Below are positions 43,316 through 52,590 of a stretch of DNA of 64,000 bases, piece by piece. A program made the translations under genes and the position numbers. Every line of letters begins with the position of its first letter. Within the stretch, counting starts at the first letter, position 1. The stretch is from JAPLJC01 sp052326585. GTDB taxonomy: Bacteria; Desulfobacterota; Desulfobaccia; Desulfobaccales; 0-14-0-80-60-11. The DNA lies in the NCBI GenBank assembly GCA_052326585.1, contig JBKQLU010000044.1:62001-126000 (forward strand), in the 5' to 3' direction. Below the pieces are notes generated by a model. It was not told the origin of the DNA and did not search any database. It saw only the letters and a program-made list of their open reading frames with translations.

Positions 43316-43828
43316 TTAAGGGGCGGTTTTCCGTTTTTTGCTTCCGGTTTTCTCTTTGAGATTCTCCACCAATTCCCGCCCCCGGCGGCCGTGGCCCAGG
43401 AAGCTGAGTTGCCGCTGGCTCCGGGTGAGGATGGCCAGCCGCACTTCCAGGTAGTCCTGCGGCAGCAGCCCGGCCAGGCGCTGGGCCCATTCCACCGCCA
43501 GCACCGAGTCGCCTTCGAGATACTCCTCCAAATCCGGCAGCAGCTCGGCAGGGAGGTCCTCCAGGCGGTACAGGTCCAGGTGTATCAGGGGCGTCCGGCC
43601 GGGGTACTCATGGACCAGGGTGAAGCTGGGAGAGGCCACCGCCGCCGCGGCCGGCACCCCCAGGCCCCGGGCCAGGCCATGGACGAACTCGGTCTTGCCG
43701 CTGCCCAGTTCGCCGTTCAGGGCGATGATATCCCCCGGAGCCAGCCGGGCTGCCAGGCGGGCCGCCAGGTCCCTGGTCTCCCGGGCTGAGTCGGTCACAT
43801 ACTCAAGGGGCCTCACCAGCCCCCGCAT
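43316..43828 (-). CDS. tsaE: tRNA threonylcarbamoyladenosine biosynthesis ATPase TsaE
   Basis: 170 residues. P-loop LNGELGSGKTEFVHGLARGL near residue 40, then SPSFTLVHEYPGRTPLIHLD-LYRLED with the catalytic Asp and LAVEWAQRL. These are the TsaE (YjeE) hallmarks. The protein drives turnover of the TsaB-TsaD complex that makes t6A37 in tRNA. The charged, Lys-rich C-terminus is longer than usual. Its start overlaps the CBS gene by 26 bp and it is last in the nnrDE-CBS-tsaE operon. tsaB and tsaD lie elsewhere. Confidence 0.92.
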   Translation of the reverse strand: MRGLVRPLEYVTDSARETRDLAARLAARLAPGDIIALNGELGSGKTEFVHGLARGLGVPAAAAVASPSFTLVHEYPGRTPLIHLDLYRLEDLPAELLPDLEEYLEGDSVLAVEWAQRLAGLLPQDYLEVRLAILTRSQRQLSFLGHGRRGRELVENLKEKTGSKKRKTAP

Positions 43829-44285
43829 CGGCCCACTCCCGGGCCAGGCCCCGGACCAGGTCCATCTTGCCGATAATGCCCACGATCTTTCCCGCCTCCA
43901 CGACCGGCAGGGTGTGCACCCCCTGCTTGGCCATCAGGGCGGCGAGCCGGGGCACCGGGGTGTCCGGGGAGACGGTCACCGGTTTGGGACTCATAATGTC
44001 GCCCACGGTGGCGCCCAGCATCTTCTCCACCTTGCGGAAGAGGTGGGACGGGACCTGCAGATAGAGGTGGAAGTCCAGGATATTGAGGGCCGGAGGCAAC
44101 TCCAGTTCCTGGGCCCGCTCCACCAAGTCACTCTGGGTGACGATGCCCACCAGGCGGCCGTCGGCGTCCACCACCGGCACGCCGCTGATATTTTTACCCA
44201 CCAGGGTTTTGGCCAGATCGCTCACCAGGGTCTCCGGGGAGACGGTGAACACCGCTTGCGTCATGATATCACGCGCTTGTAGCAT
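43803..44285 (-). CDS. CBS-domain pair protein
   Basis: 160 residues composed of two CBS domains: VSDLAKTLVGKNISGVPVVD near 22 and PRLAALMAKQGVHTLPVVEA near 110, separated by a helix-rich insert (about 63-90). CBS pairs bind adenine nucleotides and sense energy charge. The partner enzyme is not fused, so it may be a free sensor subunit. It overlaps both neighbours (25 bp with nnrDE, 26 bp with tsaE), implying coupled translation, a common layout in this phylum. Confidence 0.85.
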   Translation of the reverse strand: MLQARDIMTQAVFTVSPETLVSDLAKTLVGKNISGVPVVDADGRLVGIVTQSDLVERAQELELPPALNILDFHLYLQVPSHLFRKVEKMLGATVGDIMSPKPVTVSPDTPVPRLAALMAKQGVHTLPVVEAGKIVGIIGKMDLVRGLAREWADAGAGEAP

Positions 44286-45886
44286 ATGCCTTCCTCGACG
44301 AGGGGGATAGAGCCCCGGGTGAATTGGCCCAACACCTCGGGGAACAGCGACAGCAGATCTCCGGCCACCAGGCCCCGGGTACCGTGTTGGGCGGCAAACC
44401 AGTCGGCGCTGAGGCCGTGGAGGTAGACCCCCAGGCGGGCGGCATCCCAGGCAGAGAGCCCCTGGGCCAGGAAGCCGCCGATGAGGCCGGTGAGGACGTC
44501 GCCGGTACCGCCGGTAGCCAGGGCCGGGTTGCCGGTGGGATTGAGGCTGACCCGGCCGTCCGGGGCGGCCACCAGGGTCTGGGCCCCTTTGAGGACCAGC
44601 ACCACGCCGTAGCGGCCGGCGGTCTCCCGGGCCAGCGCCAGCCGCCGGGATTGCACCTCTTTAGTGGAGCAGCCCAACAGGCGGGCCAACTCCCCGGGAT
44701 GGGGGGTGAGAATCCGAGGGCCGGCGGCCCCCAGAGAGAGATTTTTCCCGGCTCCTTTTCCCTTCTGACCTTCCTGGTCTCCGGCTAGGGCGTTGATGGC
44801 GTCGGCGTCCACCACCATGGGGCGCTCCAGGCGCTGCACCAGGGTCCGCACCAATTCCCGGGTCTCCGGGTGGGTCCCCAGGCCCGGTCCCAGGGCCAGG
44901 GCGGCGCAACCTTCGGCAAAGGCCGAAATAGGCTCCAGGGCCTGGCGCCCCAGGGCCCTGGCCCCTGCAGCCTGGGGCAGGGGCAGGGTCATGGCCGCCG
45001 TGATCTTCACCGCCATAATGTCGCTGAGGCCTTCTGCGACGCCCAAGGTCACCAGGCCGGCGCCAGCCCGGAGCGCACCCCGGGAGGCCAGGGCCGCCGC
45101 CCCGGTCTTGCCCTCGGAGCCGGCCAGCACCAGGAGGTGGCCAAAGGTCCCCTTGTGGCTGTCCCGGGGGCGGGGGGGCAGCAGTTCCCGCAGTTCCCGG
45201 GCCTCGGCCAGCGACACCGGCACCTCCCGGGCCAGGTCGGGCGGCATGCCGAGGTCCGCCTGCCACAGGCGGCCCACGTAGTCCCGTCCCGGGGACATGA
45301 CCAGGCCGATTTTCGGCCAGCCGCAGGTCACGGTGACGTCCGCCCGGACCGCCACCCCCAGCGCCTCCCCGGTGTCGGCAGACAGGCCGCTGGGGAGATC
45401 CAGCGCCAGGACCTGGCGCTTGAGCTGATTGACCGCCTGGATGAGGCTGGCCAGGAGGCCGGTCACCGGGGAGTTGAGCCCGGTGCCCAGGAGGGCGTCG
45501 ACGATCAGGCCGGCCCGGGCCAGGCGGTCCAGAGCCTTCTCAAGATGGGATTCCTCCAGGACCTCCAGCACCTCCAGTCCCTGGTGGGCCAGGATCTCCA
45601 GGTTCACCCGGGCGTCGCCCCCCACCTGGTCCCGCCGCCCCACCAAGAAAACGGCCACCGGGATCCCGGCGTTGGCCAGGCAGCGGGCCACCACGAAGCC
45701 GTCGCCGCCGTTGTTGCCCCGGCCGGCCAAGACCGCCACCTCCCCGGAGAGCTCGGGAAATTCCCGCCGGAGCACCTGGTAGGCGGCGCGCCCGGCATTC
45801 TCCATCAAAACCAGGGAAGGGAGCCCCACCTCGGCAATGGCTCGCCGATCCAACTCCCGCATCTCGGCGGCGGTGAGCAGTTTCAT
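44261..45886 (-). CDS. nnr: Bifunctional NAD(P)H-hydrate repair enzyme (epimerase/dehydratase)
   Basis: 541 residues. The N-terminal YjeF epimerase domain (about 1-215) has RGNNGGDGFVVARCL and LALDLPSGLSADTGE. The C-terminal ADP-dependent dehydratase domain (about 225-520) has HKGTFGHLLVLAGSEGKTGA, TPHPGELARLLGCS and NPALATGGTGDVLTGLIGGF with the catalytic Asp. It repairs damaged NAD(P)H hydrates. It is the first gene of the leftward operon with the CBS protein and tsaE. Fused Nnr is the usual bacterial form. Confidence 0.92.
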   Translation of the reverse strand: MKLLTAAEMRELDRRAIAEVGLPSLVLMENAGRAAYQVLRREFPELSGEVAVLAGRGNNGGDGFVVARCLANAGIPVAVFLVGRRDQVGGDARVNLEILAHQGLEVLEVLEESHLEKALDRLARAGLIVDALLGTGLNSPVTGLLASLIQAVNQLKRQVLALDLPSGLSADTGEALGVAVRADVTVTCGWPKIGLVMSPGRDYVGRLWQADLGMPPDLAREVPVSLAEARELRELLPPRPRDSHKGTFGHLLVLAGSEGKTGAAALASRGALRAGAGLVTLGVAEGLSDIMAVKITAAMTLPLPQAAGARALGRQALEPISAFAEGCAALALGPGLGTHPETRELVRTLVQRLERPMVVDADAINALAGDQEGQKGKGAGKNLSLGAAGPRILTPHPGELARLLGCSTKEVQSRRLALARETAGRYGVVLVLKGAQTLVAAPDGRVSLNPTGNPALATGGTGDVLTGLIGGFLAQGLSAWDAARLGVYLHGLSADWFAAQHGTRGLVAGDLLSLFPEVLGQFTRGSIPLVEEGICYKRVIS

Positions 45887-46373
45887 GGCTCTGGCCTCAG
45901 CAAAGAAATTTTACCGGCTAAGATAACACACCTGCGGGGGGATTGCCAGGGCGAGGCGGAAAGGACCTGGGAACCCCCGCCCGCCGTGGGGCGCGGCTGG
46001 CAAAATTGTCTGGAAGGGGGTCCACCAGCGGGCGTTTAAATGCTAGGGCTATTGCAAAACCTGTTTCACTGCCATCCGGAACGGCGTGAATGATCTCAAG
46101 TCATTAAAAATACTAGATTCTTCGTTTCGCTCAGAATGACCTTGGTTAGCTGCTGAGTTCAAACCGCTCTCCGTTTCCTGCCGCGCCGCAAAAACCTTGC
46201 CTGACACATACTGCGGCCTGGATGAATTTGGTCCAGGGCCATGACAAATCAGGCTGAAGATGTTAAGCTAACTGGTGCAGTAATATTGGCTGGCCGGATT
46301 AAGTTTATTGACTCCGGGCATTGGAATGGTTAAATTTTTAAATTGTCCCTAAGATAAGGCAACGGATCATTTT
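45887..46373. other. Intergenic region with a dispersed repeat
   Basis: 487 bp without a gene. It contains repeat family A copy 2 (46067-46140). A degenerate relative of the TIR at 43216, reading TTGCCTGACACATACTG, is near 46198-46214. Confidence 0.5.
46067..46140. repeat. Dispersed repeat family A, copy 2
   Basis: CACTGCCATCC..., GATCTCAAGTCATTAAA, TACTAGATTCTTCG and CGCTCAGAATGAC match 39184-39256 with small changes. The AGATTCTTCG-tttCGCTC-AGAATGAC part is an imperfect hairpin. Confidence 0.7.
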
Positions 46374-46991
46374 TTGGTTATCATCGACTATAAGGCGGGC
46401 AATCTCACCAGCGTGGTCAACTCCTTCCAGGCCCTGGGGGTGGAGAGCCGGGTGACCCAGGATGCCGCCGCGGTGGCAGCCGCGGACCGGGTGGTCTTCC
46501 CCGGGGTGGGAGCGGCCGGGAAGGCCATGGCGACCTTGCGGGAGCTGGGCCTGGACCGGGCCTTAGAGGAGAGCTTCCGGAAGGGCACCCCCATTTTGGG
46601 CATCTGCCTGGGGGCCCAGATCATCCTGGAATACAGCCAGGAAAACGAAACCCCCTGTCTAGGGTTGCTGCCGGGCCGCACCCAGGCGCTGCCCCGGCAG
46701 CCAGGGTTGAAGATTCCCCACATGGGCTGGAACCGCGTCCGCTTCCTGAAGCCGCATCCGGTGTTTCAGGGTTTGCCGGAAGAGGCCGAATACTACTTTG
46801 TCCACAGTTACTATCCGGAGCCGGCCGAGCAGGCCATGGTCCTGGGGGTTACCGAGTACGCCCTCCCCTTTCCCAGCGTCCTGGGATGGCGCTCGCTGGT
46901 GGCTACCCAGTTCCACCCGGAAAAGAGCGGTCGTTTCGGGCTGAAAATCCTGGAAAATTTCCTGGCCTGGGACGGCGCCGATGCTGAGTAA
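46374..46991 (+). CDS. hisH: Imidazole glycerol phosphate synthase glutaminase subunit
   Basis: 205 residues; the start appears to be a TTG at 46374, since no ATG or GTG precedes the conserved VIIDYKAGNLTSV. Catalytic residues are visible: Cys in LGICLGAQIILE near 80, His in ATQFHPEKSGRFG near 182 and the following Glu. It releases ammonia from glutamine for HisF. It overlaps hisF by 11 bp. Other his genes are absent here. Confidence 0.93.
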   Translation: MVIIDYKAGNLTSVVNSFQALGVESRVTQDAAAVAAADRVVFPGVGAAGKAMATLRELGLDRALEESFRKGTPILGICLGAQIILEYSQENETPCLGLLPGRTQALPRQPGLKIPHMGWNRVRFLKPHPVFQGLPEEAEYYFVHSYYPEPAEQAMVLGVTEYALPFPSVLGWRSLVATQFHPEKSGRFGLKILENFLAWDGADAE

Positions 46992-47760
46992 AAGGATCAT
47001 CCCCTGCCTGGATGTCAGGGATGGGCGCACCACCAAAGGCATCAAGTTCCGCAACAACGTGGACGTCGGCGATCCGGTGGCCATGGCCCGGTTCTATTAC
47101 GAAGCCGGAGCCGACGAGCTGGTCTTTTATGATATTACCGCCTCCAGCGACCGCCGGGGGATTATGATCGAGGTGGTGCGCCGGGTGGCCGCCGAGATTT
47201 TCATCCCCTTCTCGGTAGGCGGCGGCATCGGGAGCCTCAACGACATGCGGGCCGTGCTTTTGGCCGGGGCGGAAAAGGTGAGCATCAACACTGCCGCCAT
47301 AGAGAATCCCCAGCTCATCAGCCAGGGGGCCCGGGCCTTCGGCAGCCAGTGCGTCGTTCTGGGAATGGATGTGAAAAAGGTGGGGGTCTCGGAGGCCACC
47401 CCTTCGGGCTACGAGATGGTGATCCATGGGGGCCGCACTCCCACGGGCCGCGACGCCCTGTGGTGGGCCAAGGAAGGCGAACGCCTGGGCGCCGGGGAGA
47501 TTTGCCTCAATTCCATCGATGCCGACGGGACCCAGGCCGGATATGAGCTGACCCTGACCCGGATGATTTCCCAAGCCGTGTCCATCCCGGTCATCGCCTC
47601 CGGCGGGGCCGGCACCCCGGAGCATCTCCAGGCAGTCTTGACCCAGGGCCGGGCCGACGCGGCCCTCATTGCCTCCATGGTCCATTACGAGAATTATACC
47701 ATCACGGAAATCAAACAATATCTCCAGAAGCATGGGATCCCCGTAAGGCTGGCCTGGTAA
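46981..47760 (+). CDS. hisF: Imidazole glycerol phosphate synthase cyclase subunit
   Basis: 259 residues, TIM barrel. N-terminal RIIPCLDVRDGRTTKGIKF carries the first catalytic Asp, near residue 11. The second, near 135, lies in the VVLGMDVKK strand region, and VGGGIGSLND and ASGGAGTPEH are the phosphate sites. It uses ammonia from HisH to form imidazole glycerol phosphate and AICAR. Translationally coupled with hisH by an 11-bp overlap. Confidence 0.95.
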   Translation: MLSKRIIPCLDVRDGRTTKGIKFRNNVDVGDPVAMARFYYEAGADELVFYDITASSDRRGIMIEVVRRVAAEIFIPFSVGGGIGSLNDMRAVLLAGAEKVSINTAAIENPQLISQGARAFGSQCVVLGMDVKKVGVSEATPSGYEMVIHGGRTPTGRDALWWAKEGERLGAGEICLNSIDADGTQAGYELTLTRMISQAVSIPVIASGGAGTPEHLQAVLTQGRADAALIASMVHYENYTITEIKQYLQKHGIPVRLAW

Positions 47761-47797
47761 CGCAACGGCCGGTCTTCCTCGATCCGGGAAGCCAACA

Positions 47798-48772
47798 GTG
47801 AGCGATCAGTACGAACTGGAGTCTCCGGAAGAACTGACCGAGATCCTGGAACCGGAGGTCGCCCCGGAAATAGCGGAGAAGGAAGAGCTGGAGGCAGCCC
47901 TGCCCATCCCCGCGGATCTTGACCTGGTGCAGCGTTACATCCGGGAGGCGAACCGCTTTGCCCTCCTGACCCCGGTGGAGGAGAAGGCCTTGAGCAGCCG
48001 GTTCCGCGAGACCGGGGACCCGGAGGCCGGCTCCAACCTAATCACCAGCAACCTCCGCCTGGTGATCAAGATTGCCCTGGAGTTTCAGCAATATTGGATG
48101 AAGAACCTCCTGGACCTGATTCAGGAGGGCAACATCGGCCTGATGCACGCCATCAAGAAGTTCGATCCCTACCGGGGCATTAAGCTCTCTTATTATGCCT
48201 CCTTCTGGATCAAGGCCTACATCCTTAAATTCATCATGGACAACTGGAAGCTGGTGAAGATCGGCACCACCCAGTCGCAGCGCAAGCTCTTTTACAACCT
48301 GAAACGGGAGAAGGAGAAGCTCCGGGCCCTGGGCTTCGAGCCCGGTCCCAAGCTGCTGGCCGACGCCCTCAAGGTCCGGGAGGAAGAGGTCATCGAAATG
48401 GACCAACGCCTGGGAGGCTGGGAGCTCTCTCTGGACGCCCCCTTGAAGGAAGGCTCGGACGAATACCACAAGAACTTCCTCCCGGCTTCAGATCCACAGG
48501 TGGAGGATATCCTGGCCAAGGCGGAGCTCAAAGACCTGTTCCGCCAGAAGCTCTCCCAGTTCCGTCTGGAACTCAACGGCAAAGAGCTGGATATCCTGGA
48601 CTTGCGCCTGCTGGCGGAGAAGCCTTTGACCTTGCAGGAGATCGGCGCCCGGCATCGGATCTCCCGGGAACGGGTGCGCCAGATCGAAGACCGGTTGATT
48701 AAAAGACTGCGGCAATTCCTCAAGTCAGAAATCTCCGATTGGGAAGATTACCGCAATCCCCTGGGCGATTAA
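47798..48772 (+). CDS. rpoH: RpoH-type (heat-shock) sigma factor
   Basis: 324 residues from a GTG. Region 2 contains NLRLVIKIALEFQQYWMKNL, LDLIQEGNIGLMHAIKKFDP and KLSYYASFWIKAYI. Region C/2.4-3 includes SQRKLFYNLKREKEKL, the RpoH box that distinguishes sigma-32 from RpoD. Region 4 has LTLQEIGARHRISRERVRQI-ED. An acidic N-terminal extension of about 45 residues (PEELTEILEPEVAPE) is longer than in E. coli RpoH. It would direct polymerase to heat-shock or envelope-stress genes. Two lipoprotein genes follow in the same direction. Confidence 0.85.
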   Translation: MSDQYELESPEELTEILEPEVAPEIAEKEELEAALPIPADLDLVQRYIREANRFALLTPVEEKALSSRFRETGDPEAGSNLITSNLRLVIKIALEFQQYWMKNLLDLIQEGNIGLMHAIKKFDPYRGIKLSYYASFWIKAYILKFIMDNWKLVKIGTTQSQRKLFYNLKREKEKLRALGFEPGPKLLADALKVREEEVIEMDQRLGGWELSLDAPLKEGSDEYHKNFLPASDPQVEDILAKAELKDLFRQKLSQFRLELNGKELDILDLRLLAEKPLTLQEIGARHRISRERVRQIEDRLIKRLRQFLKSEISDWEDYRNPLGD

Positions 48773-48793
48773 CCAGGGGTCTGGGGAGATAGT

Positions 48794-50572
48794 TTGGCGA
48801 TATCGATAGCCATTGATCAAACCTTTAGGGCCCAACGCCGGCCGACTTTTTGGGCCAGAGCCGGGCTGGCGATCCTGAGTCTCGGGCTGGCCTTGAGCTT
48901 GAGCAGCTGCGCCAGCCTGGGCCGGGGCCCGGGGGCAGCCTCCCCGGCGGACCAGGAAACCTCCAAGACCCTGGCCTATTACCACTATCTCCAGGCCCAG
49001 GAAATGCTGCTGGAGGAAAATGAATCCGGGGCCATCCGGGAATACGAGGAAGCCCTTAAAGAAGACCCCGAATCGGCCCGGATGGAACTGGAACTGGCTT
49101 CCCTTTATCAACGCCAGGGGGACGTCAAAAAGGCGCTGGCTCATGTAGAAAAGGCCCTGAAGCTGGATCCTAAACAACAGGAGGCCTACTTTCTGCTGGC
49201 CGGCCTGCATGTGGGCCTCAACCAATTGGATGACGCCATCCGGGAGTACGAGCATATCCTGGTATTGGACCCGGAAAACCGGGAAGCCCGCCTCTTCCTG
49301 GCCACCCTCTATGCCCAGCAGGGCCGCTTCCCCCAGGCCATCCGCACCATCCAGGAGATCCTGCGCCTGGAGCCGGATTCGGTGGTGGGCCACTATTACC
49401 TGGGGCGCTTCTTCCTGGCGACCGACCACCTGGATGAGGCGAAACAGGAACTCAACAAGACCCTGAACCTGGACCCCGAGTTTGTGCCGGCTATCTTCGA
49501 CCTGGCGTCGATCCTGGAAAAGGAGAAACAGTTTAGCCGGGCCCTGGCCATGTACCGCCGGGTCTTGCGCTCCCAGCCCAGCAATCCCCGGGCCTGGGCC
49601 AACATCGGCCGCCTGCTTCTGATCCTCAATCGTTACGGTGAGGCCCAGAAGGCCTTCACCATGGTCAAGGGATTCGAGAAAAACGACCCCGCGGCCCGTT
49701 TCAGTGTCGGGGTCATCTTCCTGGAACAGAGACTCCCGGACGACGCCATCAAGGAATTTCGGCCCCTGCTGGTCAATCCTCGTTTCCAGGATCGGGCCCA
49801 CTATTATATTGCCCTGGCCCTGGAGGAAAAGGGCGACAACCCGGGAGCCCTCCGGGAATATCAATTGGTGGGCCGTGAGTCGGAGCAATTCCTCCTGGCC
49901 CGCCTGCGCGTGGCTTACCTGGAGTATCACCAGGGGGACAAGCAGCGGGCCCGCCAAACCCTGGAAGATCTCCAGAAACTGGCCCCGAACCGGGAAGAGG
50001 TCTATCTCACCAGTTCCTACTTTTATGAAGAGGAAGGCCTTTGGGACCGGGCCATCGAGGTCCTGAAACAAGGGATCGGCAAGGCGGAGCACCCCGAGGA
50101 AATCTATTTCCGGCTGGCGATGATCTACGCCAAGAAGCAGGAGCCGAACGACAGCATCATCTATATTAAAAAGGTCCTGGAGATTAACCCGAATAACCCC
50201 GACGCCCAGAATTTTCTGGGCTACACTTATGCCGAGCAGGGAGTCAACCTGGATGAGGCGGAACGGTTAATCCAGGCTGCCTTGCAGGCCAAGCCCGACA
50301 GCGGCCAGATCATCGACAGCCTGGGATGGGTCTATTTCAAGAAGGGACAATTGGACAAGGCCCTGGTGGCACTGGAGCGGGCCCATCGTCTCATGCCCCA
50401 GGATGGCACTGTGACTGAACATCTGGCCGACGTTTACTCCAGCCTGCAACGCCAACGGGAGGCGCTGCGACTCTATCGCCGGGCCCTGGGACAGGAGGAT
50501 GCCAATACCGGGGAGCTGCGCAAGAAAATCGACAAGCTGGAACATTTGCTGCAGCAAGGATCGGTCCTGTGA
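48794..50572 (+). CDS. Large TPR lipoprotein
   Basis: 592 residues from a TTG with GGGGAG about 6 bp upstream. The N-terminus has a hydrophobic helix and lipobox LSLSSC (Cys near 41), so the mature protein is a lipoprotein. About a dozen TPR units follow, for example YFLLAGLHVGLNQLDDAIRE, ARLFLATLYAQQGRFPQAIR and DSLGWVYFKKGQLDKALVAL. It resembles the TPR lipoproteins of exopolysaccharide/PEP-CTERM and outer-membrane assembly systems, but it also occurs in Desulfobacterota next to LolA/LolB-like genes. The start of the next lipoprotein gene overlaps its stop (GTGA). Confidence 0.8.
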   Translation: MAISIAIDQTFRAQRRPTFWARAGLAILSLGLALSLSSCASLGRGPGAASPADQETSKTLAYYHYLQAQEMLLEENESGAIREYEEALKEDPESARMELELASLYQRQGDVKKALAHVEKALKLDPKQQEAYFLLAGLHVGLNQLDDAIREYEHILVLDPENREARLFLATLYAQQGRFPQAIRTIQEILRLEPDSVVGHYYLGRFFLATDHLDEAKQELNKTLNLDPEFVPAIFDLASILEKEKQFSRALAMYRRVLRSQPSNPRAWANIGRLLLILNRYGEAQKAFTMVKGFEKNDPAARFSVGVIFLEQRLPDDAIKEFRPLLVNPRFQDRAHYYIALALEEKGDNPGALREYQLVGRESEQFLLARLRVAYLEYHQGDKQRARQTLEDLQKLAPNREEVYLTSSYFYEEEGLWDRAIEVLKQGIGKAEHPEEIYFRLAMIYAKKQEPNDSIIYIKKVLEINPNNPDAQNFLGYTYAEQGVNLDEAERLIQAALQAKPDSGQIIDSLGWVYFKKGQLDKALVALERAHRLMPQDGTVTEHLADVYSSLQRQREALRLYRRALGQEDANTGELRKKIDKLEHLLQQGSVL

Positions 50573-51360
50573 AACCCGGCAGGATGGCCCGCCTGGCAGT
50601 GCTGGCGCTCCTGGCCGGGCTGGGGCTGGCCGGCTGCCGCGCCCTGCCCCCGGCCCCGCCGCCCGCGGTCCTGTCCCCCGAGGAAGTCCTGGCCCGGCTC
50701 CATAACCGGCAGCAGGCCCTGGAATCTTTACAGGCCCGGGGCCGCGTCACCTTCCTGAGCCCGGAGCGCAACTACTCCGGCACCATCCTGATCAAGGCCC
50801 GCCGCCCGGAGAGCCTCCGGGTGGACATCCTGGATCTTCTGGGACGCACCCTCCTCAGCTTTGCCACCGACGGCAGCCAGGTCCAGGTATTGTCCCCCCA
50901 CGAGGGGAAGCTTTTCGTCGGCCCGGCCACTCCCCGAAATCTGGCGGTCTTTATCCCCCCGGCGGTGCCCCTGTCCCAGGTCGTGCCACTGCTGGCGGGG
51001 GCCCTGCCCCTGAGCCCGGGCCCGCCGGCGCGCTTTGATTACGACGCCGCCAGCGGCCGTTATCTACTGGAATGGCGCCAGGGCGGCAGCCTACAGGAGC
51101 GCCTGTGGGTGGCGGCCCAGGGTCTCTACCCGGTGCAGGAGGAATACTTCCAGGGCCAAAGCGAACCGCGTTTCACCCTGAAGCTCTCGCAGTTCGGCGT
51201 GGTGGGACCGGATTTGCCCGGCGAGATCATTATCCAAACCACTTCCCCCAAGATGGAACTGCGCCTGGCCTATAAGGAACTACGCCTCAACCCGCCCTTG
51301 AGTCCGGCTGATCTGGCCCTGACGCCGCCTCCCGGGGTGGCGGTGGTGCAACTCCCTTAA
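50569..51360 (+). CDS. LolA/LolB-like lipoprotein (DUF4292-type)
   Basis: 263 residues from a GTG overlapping the TGA of the TPR gene. The lipobox LAGC is near residue 23. The body has the LolA/LolB half-barrel pattern: LESLQARGRVTFLSPERNYS then GTILIKARRPESLRVDILDL, LLGRTLLSFATDGSQVQVLS, and a C-terminal strand series. In the DUF4292 branch members are thought to act in lipoprotein or lipid delivery to the outer membrane. Coupling to the TPR lipoprotein supports a joint envelope role. Confidence 0.72.
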   Translation: MKPGRMARLAVLALLAGLGLAGCRALPPAPPPAVLSPEEVLARLHNRQQALESLQARGRVTFLSPERNYSGTILIKARRPESLRVDILDLLGRTLLSFATDGSQVQVLSPHEGKLFVGPATPRNLAVFIPPAVPLSQVVPLLAGALPLSPGPPARFDYDAASGRYLLEWRQGGSLQERLWVAAQGLYPVQEEYFQGQSEPRFTLKLSQFGVVGPDLPGEIIIQTTSPKMELRLAYKELRLNPPLSPADLALTPPPGVAVVQLP

Positions 51361-51401
51361 GAGACCCAAAAACCGGCATTGCCAGGAGGATTCGCGCGGC
51401 C

Positions 51402-51857
51402 ATGAAATTCCTGGTGGACCAGCCCCTGGGCGGTCTGGCCAAATGGCTGCGGTTTTGCGGCTTCGACGCCGACTGCCGCCGCCTGGCGCCCCATGGCCCC
51501 GGCTCCCTGCCGCCGCCGGACCCCGGCACCTTTATCCTGACCCGCCAGGAGTCCTTAAGACAACTGGCCCGCCCGGACCTCAAGTTCATCAAGGCCGGCT
51601 CCCCCGAGGCCCAACTTCAGGAAGCGCTGTCCCTTCTTAAGATCGCGCCCCGGCAGCTCAAGCCCTTGAGCCGCTGCAGCCGCTGCAACCAGAGACTCCG
51701 CCCCATCCCCCGGGAGCAGGCCCAGGGGCGGGTGCCGGAGCACGTCTTCCACTATCATGACCAGTTCTTCGAGTGCGGCCATTGCCGGCGCCTTTTCTGG
51801 CCCGGGAGCCACCTGCCCGCCATCCTCAAGACCCTGAAGACCACCCGGGAAGATTAG
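51402..51857 (+). CDS. Mut7-C RNase-domain protein with zinc ribbon
   Basis: 151 residues. N-terminal MKFLVDQPLGGLAKWLRFCG-FDADC is the Mut7-C PIN-like domain, with the first Asp near residue 6. The C-terminal part has two CxxC knuckles (CSRCNQRL near 92 and CGHCRRLFWPGSH near 127), typical of Mut7-C/DUF82 proteins. The predicted activity is RNA cleavage or binding. It follows the lipoprotein pair with a 41-bp gap, GGAGG about 15 bp upstream of the ATG, and may be cotranscribed. Confidence 0.85.
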   Translation: MKFLVDQPLGGLAKWLRFCGFDADCRRLAPHGPGSLPPPDPGTFILTRQESLRQLARPDLKFIKAGSPEAQLQEALSLLKIAPRQLKPLSRCSRCNQRLRPIPREQAQGRVPEHVFHYHDQFFECGHCRRLFWPGSHLPAILKTLKTTRED

Positions 51858-52090
51858 CTTAAGCTATCCGCCTGCGGCTTAGGGGCACGGGCCGGCGGGC
51901 GCCGGCCGCCGATCCGCCCGCTCCGCCGCCACCTCATGGGGTCTGCATTTTGCCTTTTGCCGGGTTGCAATCTCTGCGGCCGATCCTATATTGATATTTA
52001 GGTGAATGACCTGGGGCGCGGCGCAAGCTGGCCCCTGCACCCCTGACTCAGTCCAAAAATCTGGCCCCGGGTATCATCAAGGAGGAACCG

Positions 52091-52471
52091 ATGGACGCTA
52101 AATCTAAAGATAATCCGCCCCAGGCCCTGTGCAGCGGTTGCTGGTGCAACCTCTGGACCTTCACGGCGAACACCGCCAGGCGGGCCCAGATCCTGGGCCG
52201 CTATACCCTGGCCTGCTGGCAGCAGCAAAAGATCAGGAAAGCCACCCGCCTCCTGGGCGAAAAGACCTTTCAGGCCCTGGAGCGGGGGGAGGCTAATCCC
52301 CTGGTGGCCCCTGAAGTGAGTGAGGCGGTGCAAAAGGCCAAGGACTTGAAGGAACTCAAAGAGGAGAATTACCAGGCCATCGCCGCCATCCGGGAAAAGA
52401 TTCGCTCCTCCTGCAGCACTCTGGCCCCGGAGGAACCGCAGGGCGGGGAGGATAATCCGCCGCTGCCGTAA
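52091..52471 (+). CDS. Hypothetical Cys-containing protein
   Basis: 126 residues; AAGGAGG lies 5 bp before the ATG. The N-terminus has a cysteine cluster (LCSGCWCNLW) and the rest is helical and charged, with GRYTLACWQQQKIRKATRLL and VSEAVQKAKDLKELKEENYQ. The acidic, Pro-rich end looks disordered. No family recognised. The Cys cluster hints at a metal or redox site. It is followed by a second small Cys-rich gene. Confidence 0.6.
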   Translation: MDAKSKDNPPQALCSGCWCNLWTFTANTARRAQILGRYTLACWQQQKIRKATRLLGEKTFQALERGEANPLVAPEVSEAVQKAKDLKELKEENYQAIAAIREKIRSSCSTLAPEEPQGGEDNPPLP

Positions 52472-52590
52472 ACCCGGCCAGCGGTCTGCTGCCGCCCCGG
52501 CAATACCCCCGGGGGCCCCCCCGCCTTTGCCTTTGAGCGTCGCGAGGGCCGGTTTGCGGTTCCCGGAAGCACCGGAAAGGGGACTGGTTT

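Noticed and set aside
44870..46039. 389-codon open frame on the plus strand
   Set aside because: Antisense to the nnr gene, with repetitive Gly/Gln/His composition.
48725..50092. 455-codon open frame on the minus strand
   Set aside because: Antisense to the TPR lipoprotein and the end of rpoH; Gln/Gly-rich translation typical of shadows.
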